In this document: one piece after another, positions 26,653-33,814 of the stretch
How the letters are laid out: every line of letters begins with the position of its first letter
How positions within the stretch are numbered: position 1 is the first letter of the stretch
Notes under the pieces: generated by a model
The model's input: the letters and a program-made list of their open reading frames with translations, nothing else
Told to the model about the DNA's origin: nothing
Databases searched by the model: none
Assembly (NCBI GenBank): GCA_035528065.1
Contig: DATKZH010000164.1
Coordinates: 1 to 64,000 of the forward strand
DNA: 64,000 bases
Origin: DATKZH01 sp035528065
GTDB lineage: Bacteria > Planctomycetota > Planctomycetia > Pirellulales > Thermoguttaceae
Direction: 5' to 3'
Made by a program: the position numbers and the translations under genes

Positions 26653-28308
26653 ATGAGAAAACACAAGTCGTTGTGGTTCGCCGGCATGGCGATCGCCGCC
26701 CTGTTGATGACGTCGGTCGTTCTGGAGAGACGATCGCTCGCCGGGGAGGAGAGGCCGGATTACACGTCGCGGGTGCCGAAGTTCACGTTCGCCGACACGC
26801 TCCCGGAGCAGGAAGCCCAATTGGAGACGAATCCCTTGATGCGGCGGTTCGCCGAGTCGCGGCGCAAGCTGGCCGCCGATCGGTACCGGCCGATCTATCA
26901 CTACGTCAATCCGGAAGGCCGGCTGAACGATCCCAACGGGCTCTGTTTCTGGAAGGGCCGGTGGCACCTCTTCTACCAGGCGTATCCGCCGGAAGACCCA
27001 CGCCAGCACTGGGGACACGCGGTGAGCGACGACCTGATCCACTGGCGCGACCTGCCCTACGCGATTTACCCCCATCCGGAAGAGAAATGCTATTCCGGCG
27101 CCACCCTGGTCGAAGACGATCGCGTGATCGCCATGTATCACGGGACGCGCGCCGGCAACATGGCCGCCGTGTCCGACGATCCGCTGCTGTTGAACTGGGA
27201 GAAGGTCACCGGGCAGCCCGTGATTCCCTTGGAGAACGCGCCGTGCCGGATCTTCGATCCGTGCATCTGGAAGAAGGACGGCGCGTACTACTCGCTCTCG
27301 GGCGGCACGCTGCCGGGGCCCGGCGGAAAGCCGGTGCGGGCCGATTTCCTGCTCCGGTCGAAGGACCTGGCCCAATGGGAGTATCTGCACCCGTTCGTCG
27401 AGCAGGACCGGTTCACGCGGGTCGGCGACGACGGCGCCTGCCCCTATTTCTGGCCCATCGGCGACCGCCACATCCTGCTCTTCTTCAGCCACATGAGCGG
27501 CGGGCAGTACCTGCTGGGCGGCTACGACAAGGCGCGGGACAAGTTCGCGGCGACCGCGCACGGCGACTTCAACTTCGGGCCGTACGCTCCGGGCGGCGTG
27601 CACGCCCCCTCGGCAACGCCCGACGGCCAGGGCGGCGTGATCGTGCTGTTCAACATGAACCCGGCCAAGCCGACCGAGGGCTGGAACCAGATCATGACCC
27701 TGCCGCGGCGATTGACGCTCGTCGGCAACGAAGACCTGGCGATCGGGCCGGCCGGCGACGTCGAGTCGTTGCGCGGCGAGCACCGGCACGTCGAACCGAT
27801 GACGCTGCCGGCCAACGAGGAGGTCGTGCTCGAGGGAGTTCAGGGCAACGCGATGGAACTCGTCGCGGAGATCGATCCCGCCGGGGCGCCCATGGTCGAG
27901 CTCGACGTGCTGCGCAGCGCGAACCGGGAGGAATTCACCCGGATCGCCTTCTACAAGGACCGGGGATACCGGCGGCGCGACCTCGGGCGAACGGACCTTT
28001 ACAGCCTGATCACGATCGATTCGTCCTACTCGTCGCTGCTGCCCGACGTCGTTTCGCGGGCTCCCGAGACGGCGCCGGTCTTCCTCGCGCCGAACGAGCC
28101 GCTCGAGCTGCGCGTGTTCGTCGACCGAAGCGTCGTCGAAGTGTTCGCAAACGGCCGGCAGTGCGTCGCGCTCCGCGTCTATCCGGGCCGGGAGGACAGC
28201 GTCGGCGTGTCGCTCCGCTCCCAAGGCCGCGATGCCCGGCTCAGATCGCTCGACGCCTGGCAGATGAAGAGCATCTACGGTTCCCGTTCGCGGGCAGAGC
28301 CGAAGTGA
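26653..28308 (+). CDS. Secreted GH32-like glycoside hydrolase with altered catalytic motifs
   Basis: 551 residues from the ATG at 26653 (GAGGACGAGGACC upstream), with a membrane-spanning or signal segment at 8-23. The five-bladed N-terminal domain contains the GH32 nucleophile motif LNDPNG (Asp93) and WHLFYQAYP. Two other family motifs differ: the RDP triad is FDP (201-203) and the ECP motif with the acid/base Glu is ACP (262-264). The C-terminal beta-sandwich ends with LRVFVDRSVVEVFANGR, which is classic for GH32. The family hydrolyses fructans and sucrose. With the acid/base position changed, the substrate or mechanism may differ, or the protein may only bind. Surrounded by REP elements. 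Confidence 0.85.
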   Translation: MRKHKSLWFAGMAIAALLMTSVVLERRSLAGEERPDYTSRVPKFTFADTLPEQEAQLETNPLMRRFAESRRKLAADRYRPIYHYVNPEGRLNDPNGLCFWKGRWHLFYQAYPPEDPRQHWGHAVSDDLIHWRDLPYAIYPHPEEKCYSGATLVEDDRVIAMYHGTRAGNMAAVSDDPLLLNWEKVTGQPVIPLENAPCRIFDPCIWKKDGAYYSLSGGTLPGPGGKPVRADFLLRSKDLAQWEYLHPFVEQDRFTRVGDDGACPYFWPIGDRHILLFFSHMSGGQYLLGGYDKARDKFAATAHGDFNFGPYAPGGVHAPSATPDGQGGVIVLFNMNPAKPTEGWNQIMTLPRRLTLVGNEDLAIGPAGDVESLRGEHRHVEPMTLPANEEVVLEGVQGNAMELVAEIDPAGAPMVELDVLRSANREEFTRIAFYKDRGYRRRDLGRTDLYSLITIDSSYSSLLPDVVSRAPETAPVFLAPNEPLELRVFVDRSVVEVFANGRQCVALRVYPGREDSVGVSLRSQGRDARLRSLDAWQMKSIYGSRSRAEPK

Positions 28309-28333
28309 GGCAAGATGGAACGTTGAACACACG

Positions 28334-28384
28334 CTCGTTCCCAGGCTCCGCCTGGGAACGCACTAACGCGAGGCTCTGCCTCGC
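28334..28384. repeat. Left 51-bp inverted repeat of the RAYT unit
   Basis: This block consists of the family B palindrome followed by GCACTAACGCGAGG and a second small hairpin GCGAGGCTCTGCCTCGC. Base for base it is the reverse complement of 28949-28999. It ends 21 bases before the RAYT start codon. Confidence 0.95.
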
Positions 28385-28405
28385 CGCGCCCGGGAGGAAT
28401 CTGCG

Positions 28406-28942
28406 ATGACCCGCACGCGGTACCGGATCTTTGAAGACGAATACCCTTACTTCATGACGGACACGCTCGTCGCCTGGCTTCCGGTCTTCGCGTACCCGGG
28501 TTTTGTGGAGATCGTCCTCGACTCCTGGCGATTCTTGCAGCGCGAGCGCGGCGTACGGATCCTCGGTTACGTCGTTCTGGAGAACCATCTCCATTGGATC
28601 GCGGTCGCGGCCGACCTGTCGAAACACGTGGGCCACTTCAAGTCGTACACGGCTCGGAGGATCATCGACAAGCTGGACGAACGCGGTTTCCTGGCCATGC
28701 TGGAGCAGCTTCGCTACTTCAAGCTGCGGCACAAGATCGAGCAGAGGTATCAGCTTTGGCAGGAGGGGAGCCATCCGAAGCAGATCAAGACGGAGGCCAT
28801 GTTGACCCAGAAGCTGGAATACATCCACGGCAATCCCGTGCGGCGGGGCTACGTCGACGACCCGGTCCATTGGCGGTATTCGAGCGCGCGGGACTACGCG
28901 GGGTTGGAGGGGTTGATCGAGGTGGACCGCGGTTGGGGGTAG
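28406..28942 (+). CDS. REP-associated tyrosine transposase (RAYT, TnpA-REP)
   Basis: 178 residues, typical for this group. The HUH single-strand nuclease signature is ENHLHWIAVA, with metal-binding His61 and His63. The C-terminal helix region YIHGNPVRRGYVDDPVHWRYSS is the conserved block of RAYTs; the catalytic tyrosine is probably in or near it (Tyr139 is a candidate). RAYTs are domesticated IS200/IS605 relatives thought to bind and process REP palindromes. Here the gene is enclosed by perfect 51-bp inverted repeats carrying those palindromes. The start ATG lies 21 bases inside the left repeat with AGGAATCTGCG upstream. It looks intact. Confidence 0.93.
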   Translation: MTRTRYRIFEDEYPYFMTDTLVAWLPVFAYPGFVEIVLDSWRFLQRERGVRILGYVVLENHLHWIAVAADLSKHVGHFKSYTARRIIDKLDERGFLAMLEQLRYFKLRHKIEQRYQLWQEGSHPKQIKTEAMLTQKLEYIHGNPVRRGYVDDPVHWRYSSARDYAGLEGLIEVDRGWG

Positions 28943-28948
28943 AGGGGA

Positions 28949-29028
28949 GCGAGGCAGAGCCTCGCGTTAGTGCGTTCCCAGGCGGAGCCTGGGAACGAGG
29001 TGAGGTAGGCGGAGCCTGGGAACGAGGG
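28949..29028. repeat. Right 51-bp inverted repeat of the RAYT unit plus a truncated extra copy
   Basis: Bases 28949-28999 are the exact reverse complement of 28334-28384. They are followed by GGCGGAGCCTGGGAACGAGG (29009-29028), the right half of another family B palindrome. The repeat begins six bases after the RAYT stop codon. Confidence 0.95.
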
Positions 29029-29071
29029 TTGATTCCATCACACAGAGACCATGCACAAGGAGACTCTCGCC

Positions 29072-30490
29072 ATGCTTCTTTGGACGACAACCGTTAGCCT
29101 GTGCCTTGCGGCGGCCGGGGCGCTTCCCGCCGAGGAGAAGCCCAACATCGTGCTGGTGATGGCCGACGACCAGGGCTGGGGCGATATGGCTTACATGGGC
29201 CACCCGGTGCTCAAGACGCCGCACTTCGACCGGATGGCGGCCGAGGCGCTGCGGTTCGACCGGTTCTACGCCGCCGCGCCCGTCTGCTCGCCCACGCGGG
29301 GGAGCGTGATGACCGGCCGGCACCCGAACCGGTTCGGCTGCTTCAAGTGGGGGTATCCCCTTCGCCCGCAGGAGGTCACCATCGGCGAGGCGCTGAAGAA
29401 GGCGGGCTACGCGACGGGCCATTTCGGCAAATGGCACCTCGGCTCGGTGCGCAAGGGGAGCCCGGTGAACCCCGGCGCCAGCGGCTTCGACGAGTGGCTC
29501 TCGGCGGAGAATTTCTTTGACAACGACCCGATCTTGAGCCGCCAGGGCAAGGCGGTGCAGTGCGAGGGCGAAAGCTCGATGGTCACGGTCGACGCGGCGA
29601 TCGATTTCATCCGCGAGTGCGTCGCCGAGAAGAAGCGGTTCCTGGCCGTCGTCTGGTTCGGCTCGCCGCACGGCCCGCACCAGGCGTTCGAAGAAGACCG
29701 CCGCCCGTACGCCGACGAGCCCGAGCGGGTGCAGCACTTCCTGGGCGAGATCACGGGCATGGATCGGGCGTTCGGCAAGCTGCGCGGGGAGATCGGCGAC
29801 CTGGGCATCCGGCAAAACACCATCCTCTGGTACTGTAGCGACAACGGCGCCCTGCCCAAGGTCGGCTCGACCGGCGGGCATCGCGGCAACAAGGGCCAGG
29901 TCTACGAGGGGGGCCTGCTGGTGCCGGCGATCCTCGAATGGCCGGCGCAAATCCCCGCGCCGCGAACGACCGACGCGCGCGCGAACACCTGCGACATCTA
30001 CCCCACGCTTCTGGAGATCGCCGGCGTCGCCATCGCCGGCCAGCCGCCGCTCGACGGCATCAGCCTCGTGCCCCTGATCGAAGGGAAGATGAGCGACCGA
30101 CCCAAGCCCATGGGCTTTTGGGACTACCCGATCAAGGGCATCGGCACGCCGAGCCAACAGTGGATGGCCGAGGTGCTCGAGGCCCAGCAGGCCGGGCGCG
30201 AGCCCGAGGCGGACTGGCGACTCCGGCTCGACGCCGACAAGATCACCGAGCGCTACTCCGAGACCGAGCTGCCGGGCCATTCCGCCTGGACCGACGGCGA
30301 CTGGAAGCTGCACCGGATCGCGGACCAGACCGGCGCCAAGGTGCGGTTCGAGCTGTACAACCTCGCCGAGGACCGCGAAGAGAAAAACGATCTCAGCGCC
30401 GAGCAGCCCGATCGCACCGAGAAGATGAAGGCGGCGCTGGAGGGCTGGCAGCGGTCGGTCGTGCGGAGCTTGAACGGGGAGGACTATTGA
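29072..30490 (+). CDS. Secreted sulfatase
   Basis: 472 residues. AAGGAG nine bases upstream favours the ATG at 29072 over one at 29051; it opens a signal peptide ending ALPAEE. Conserved parts are IVLVMADDQGWGDM (Asp32-33), CSPTR with the formylglycine Cys72, GKWHLG and YCSDNGALPK. A C-terminal segment WTDGDWKLHRI and LYNLAEDREE is normal for the family. It follows the RAYT unit in the same direction and is followed by a REP cluster. The substrate is unknown; proximity to the other sulfatases suggests a shared sulfated glycan. Confidence 0.92.
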   Translation: MLLWTTTVSLCLAAAGALPAEEKPNIVLVMADDQGWGDMAYMGHPVLKTPHFDRMAAEALRFDRFYAAAPVCSPTRGSVMTGRHPNRFGCFKWGYPLRPQEVTIGEALKKAGYATGHFGKWHLGSVRKGSPVNPGASGFDEWLSAENFFDNDPILSRQGKAVQCEGESSMVTVDAAIDFIRECVAEKKRFLAVVWFGSPHGPHQAFEEDRRPYADEPERVQHFLGEITGMDRAFGKLRGEIGDLGIRQNTILWYCSDNGALPKVGSTGGHRGNKGQVYEGGLLVPAILEWPAQIPAPRTTDARANTCDIYPTLLEIAGVAIAGQPPLDGISLVPLIEGKMSDRPKPMGFWDYPIKGIGTPSQQWMAEVLEAQQAGREPEADWRLRLDADKITERYSETELPGHSAWTDGDWKLHRIADQTGAKVRFELYNLAEDREEKNDLSAEQPDRTEKMKAALEGWQRSVVRSLNGEDY

Positions 30491-30540
30491 ACGTTCGACT
30501 GCCGCCGCTTCGCGGGGACTCTTGCCTCGGGCGGTCACCC

Positions 30541-30726
30541 CTCGTTCCCAGGCTCTGCCTGGGAACGTACATTGGCAGGCTCTGCGTGCCGTACCGACGT
30601 TTTCCCCAACGCTTCGCTCCCGTGCCTTGCCGGGAGCGAGGCGGAGCCTCGCGTTAGTACGTTCCCAGGCGGAGCCTGGGAACGAGGGCGTGAAGGGGGT
30701 TCGATCCCAGGCGGAGCTGGGATCGA
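30541..30726. repeat. REP family B cluster between convergent sulfatase genes
   Basis: Two full family B palindromes (30541-30567 and 30659-30685) lie in inverted arrangement around about 90 bases that include GAGGCGGAGCCTCGCGTTAG, the same accessory sequence found in the 51-bp RAYT repeats. A variant, TCGATCCCAGGCGGAGC with a GATCGA end, follows at 30701-30726. The cluster lies between convergent genes. Confidence 0.9.
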
Positions 30727-30757
30727 GGCGGTCGAGGCCGCAGTCGCTTCGCCGGCT

Positions 30758-32173
30758 TCACCGGTACATGCGACCCTCCGGCGTCGGCGGCTCTTGTTGC
30801 GGGCCCGGCGGGAGGTGGGCCTCGGTGATGAGCTTTCGGGCCTTGGCAACCATGTCCGGGTGCTCCTCGGCGAGGTTGTTGGCCTCGCCCGGGTCCTTCG
30901 AGAGGTCGTAGAGCTCGATCGGCGGGCGGTCGGCGCGTCCGAAGCCGGGCCAGACGGCCTTCCAGTTGCCCATCCGGATCGCTTGGGCCCCCTGTCTTCC
31001 CGGCTGCTCCCAGTAGAGGTAGTCGTGCTCGTCCTGCTTGCGCCGGGCGGCCGCTTCGCCGAGGAGCGTGGGCACGATGGAGATGCCGTCGATATCCTTG
31101 GGCACGTACGCCGAAGCCCCGGCCAGCTCGGCCAGGGTGGGCATCACGTCGGGGAAGTAGCAGGGATGATCGCTGAGCGTGCCGGGCTCGATGCGGCCGG
31201 GCCAGCGGACCACCAGCGGCACGCGGATCCCGCCCTCGTACAACTGCCCCTTGTAGCCGCGGAGCGGCCCGGTGGGGTGAAACAGCTCCTCGAAGCTGGG
31301 GATCCCGCCGTTGTCGGAGCAGAAGAAGACGACCGTCTTCTCGTCCAGCCTGAGCTCTTCCAAGAGCGCGAGGATCTCGCCGACGTTCCGGTCGATCATC
31401 TTGACCATCCCGGCGTAGACCTTGGCCTCCTCGGGCCACGGCTTGTCCCGGAACTCGTCCATGGCCGGCTCGTCGGGCGGCATGGGCCATCGGCCGTGCG
31501 GCGGCGTCCAAGGGCAGTAGCAGAAGAAGGGCCGATCCCGGTTTTGGCGGATGAACCGCAAGGCTTCGTCGAAGATCCGGTGCTGAGAGAACTGCTTGCC
31601 CACGAACATCTTGTCCTCCTCGTACGCCTTCCGATCGCGAGAATCGACCGGCGGGCGCGCGTTGCCGTCGAGCGGAACCTTGACGCCGCTTCGCCAGAGA
31701 TAGCGGGGGAAGTAGAAGTGGGCGTGCACCTGGTCGTAGTAGCCGAAGAAGGGGTCGAAGCCTTGTTTTTCGGCCACGCCGGGCGTGCCGGCGTCGCCCA
31801 GGCCCCATTTGCCGAAGCCGCCGCAAGCGTACCCCGCTTGGGAGAGCACCTCGGCGACGGTCACGTCTTCATCTCGAAGGGGGATCCCGCCGGAGTTGTT
31901 CCGCACCGTGGTGTGGCCGGTGTGGTAGCCCGTCATCAGCGTGCTCCTGGCCGGCGCACAGACGCAGCAGCCGGAGTACGCCTGGGTGAACCGGATCCCT
32001 TCGGCGGCCATCCGATCGATGTTCGGCGTCTTGTGGACCGGATGCCCGAGACACGAAAGCTCGGCCGGCCCGAGATCGTCGACCATGACGAACACGAGGT
32101 TGGGCCGCTCGGCGGCGCGTCCGACGCCGGTGCTCAGGAGGATCAGCGACAGGGCCGTGCAGAAGATTCGCAT
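30758..32173 (-). CDS. Secreted sulfatase
   Basis: 471 residues. AAAGGAGCTGGCG precedes the ATG at 32173, which opens a signal peptide ending GVGRAAE. It has LVFVMVDDLGPAELS (Asp32-33), the formylglycine site CAPAR with Cys72 in CCVCAPARSTLMTG, FGKWGLG, and FFCSDNGGIPSFEEL. Ala instead of Ser/Thr at the third position of CxPxR is less common but found among sulfatases. Transcribed toward the previous sulfatase. Upstream lies the large REP array. Confidence 0.92.
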   Translation of the reverse strand: MRIFCTALSLILLSTGVGRAAERPNLVFVMVDDLGPAELSCLGHPVHKTPNIDRMAAEGIRFTQAYSGCCVCAPARSTLMTGYHTGHTTVRNNSGGIPLRDEDVTVAEVLSQAGYACGGFGKWGLGDAGTPGVAEKQGFDPFFGYYDQVHAHFYFPRYLWRSGVKVPLDGNARPPVDSRDRKAYEEDKMFVGKQFSQHRIFDEALRFIRQNRDRPFFCYCPWTPPHGRWPMPPDEPAMDEFRDKPWPEEAKVYAGMVKMIDRNVGEILALLEELRLDEKTVVFFCSDNGGIPSFEELFHPTGPLRGYKGQLYEGGIRVPLVVRWPGRIEPGTLSDHPCYFPDVMPTLAELAGASAYVPKDIDGISIVPTLLGEAAARRKQDEHDYLYWEQPGRQGAQAIRMGNWKAVWPGFGRADRPPIELYDLSKDPGEANNLAEEHPDMVAKARKLITEAHLPPGPQQEPPTPEGRMYR

Positions 32174-32373
32174 CGCCAGCTCCTTTACGTCCGAAGTAGG
32201 TTGAGGGCAACGTCTGCCGGATAGAGGACCCTCCCGACGGGACCTGCGATGGGGAGGCCGGCCGCCCCCGTGACGTCCGATCTCGCGCCTCCCGAAACCC
32301 GGCTCCACCCGAAGATGATAGTCGACCGCCTCGACGCCGTCCACTTCGGGCGTGAGGGGGGGCCGTTTCCGCT

Positions 32374-32687
32374 TCTCGTTCCCAGGCTCTGCCTTACCTC
32401 TCGTTCCCAGGCTCTGCCTTACCTCTCGTTCCCAGGCTCTGCCTTACCTCTCGTTCCCAGGCTCTGCCTTACCTCTCGTTCCCAGGCTCTGCCTGGGAAC
32501 GCACTACCGCGAGGCACAAGCGGGAAGCCTTGCGAGAACGTTTGCAGGGGCGGGCAGGGTCTGCCAACGCGGTACGTTCCCAGGCGGAGCCTGGGAACGA
32601 GGGGGTGAACGCGGTACGTTCCCAGGCGGAGCCTGGGAACGAGGGGGTGAACGCGGTACGTTCCCAGGCGGAGCCTGGGAACGAGGG
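32374..32687. repeat. REP family B array: five 25-bp and three 42-bp tandem units
   Basis: Five direct copies of CTCGTTCCCAGGCTCTGCCT plus TACCT start at 32375, 32400, 32425, 32450 and 32475 (25-bp period); the last completes the palindrome with GGGAACG. After 70 unrelated bases, three full palindromes of the opposite orientation start at 32575, 32617 and 32659 (42-bp period, each followed by AGGGGGTGAACGCGGTA or its end). It sits between the sulfatase and CBM9-like genes. There are no unique spacers, so this is not a CRISPR array. Confidence 0.95.
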
Positions 32688-32721
32688 GGTGAGGTCGAGC
32701 GGTCGCCTGCTCGCAAGCGGT

Positions 32722-33375
32722 CTATCGCACCAGCTCCAGCGTGGCCCAGAGGCTGGGGTCTTCTTCATAGGGCATGGGGCTGCCGACGCTGAACGTCTGC
32801 GAGCCCAGCTCGCGGTCGACCACGGCGTAGGTAAAGCCGAGCCGGGGGTGTTCGACCGGGTCGAAGCCGGTCAGGGCGTCGGCCGAGAGGAACACCTCGA
32901 GGAGATAGCCGTCCGTGTGCCGCTTGCGCTGCACTTTCAGGCTACCCGGCTTGATCGCCTGGGGCTGCGCTCGGGCTCGATGGATGGGGAGCCACTGAGC
33001 GACGGGCTGGTCGGCGCCCCGCCCGCCGCCGGTGGGCATGAACAGGAAGCGGTGGCAGAAGCGGGTGGCGCGATGGACGTTGTGCACGTCGCGGGTGTCG
33101 ATCCAGACGTGCAGGCCGTCGCTGTCCTCGGGCCGCGTGGCGCGGCACCAGGGCGCTTGCTTTTTGCCTCGCACCTCGACCGAGATCGCCAAGCCCGACG
33201 CGCTCCACGCCGCACGCACGTCGGCCGGGATCGGCAGCCCCTCCAGCTCGGCGAAGCTGACCAGCCGATGCTTCGCGTCGAGGCCGGCTCCCTTGGCCGT
33301 CCACAAGTTCTCCCGATACAAGCAGGGGGTGGAGAAACGGAACAGGAAACGTTTGGGGACCAGGGAATCGGGCAT
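32722..33375 (-). CDS. CBM9/DOMON-like carbohydrate-binding protein
   Basis: About 217 residues from the ATG at 33375; an in-frame ATG at 33438 is also possible and neither has a strong ribosome site. Conserved parts are DGLHVWIDTRDVHNVHRATRFCHRF, DGYLLEVFLSADALTGFDP and GFTYAVVDRELGSQTF, matching the beta-sandwich of family 9 carbohydrate-binding modules and related DOMON-like proteins of planctomycetes. No signal peptide is visible, so location is uncertain. The role may be binding of a sugar or haem; inference only. Confidence 0.65.
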   Translation of the reverse strand: MPDSLVPKRFLFRFSTPCLYRENLWTAKGAGLDAKHRLVSFAELEGLPIPADVRAAWSASGLAISVEVRGKKQAPWCRATRPEDSDGLHVWIDTRDVHNVHRATRFCHRFLFMPTGGGRGADQPVAQWLPIHRARAQPQAIKPGSLKVQRKRHTDGYLLEVFLSADALTGFDPVEHPRLGFTYAVVDRELGSQTFSVGSPMPYEEDPSLWATLELVR

Positions 33376-33814
33376 GGCAGGTGGCGAGTGGGTCGTGGGG
33401 ACGCGGATTGCGGCTTGATTGAGGGAGGTGTTGAGCACACGGTTTGGCGAGGGGAATGGCAGGGCCGCTACCCCGACAGAGGGCTCGTCCTATTGAGCCT
33501 CGCATGGCCAATGAACGGAGCGCTTCCATCGGAAGCCCGGGCTCCTGGGGTTCAGTCCACTTCGGGTGATCATTGGCGATGCCAGCATCAAGAAGCCTGG
33601 GACGGGCCGGCGGAGATCGACCGCTACGGACGCCCCGATTATCCGGGATCGTCGTCCGGGTGCCAACCCCACGGGCAACGGGGCCTCGGGTGCCGTCGCG
33701 GTTCCTCGTTGCACCGCGTACGCACCTTGGGGGCTGCTTTGGCCAGTCTCCGGTAGTTATACTGTTAGTTGACTTCTCTTGAGCCAGTGGGACGACTCTG
33801 GACACGGGCTGTTG
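33376..33814. other. Divergent intergenic region with possible promoter motif
   Basis: About 440 bases between divergent genes. Near the right end, TTAGTTGACTTCTCTTGA (33764-33781) resembles the sequence upstream of the FHA-sigma54 activator at 13882. No gene or RNA was recognised in the rest. Confidence 0.4.

Noticed and set aside
28406..28942. Reading the RAYT gene as an ordinary IS200/IS605 insertion sequence
   Set aside because: The protein size and conserved block fit RAYT, there is no TnpB, and the flanks are REP palindromes rather than subterminal hairpins with a cleavage tetranucleotide that I can identify.
32374..32500. CRISPR-like array of 25-bp repeats
   Set aside because: The repeats abut directly with no unique spacers and no cas genes are present; they are tandem REP half-sites.
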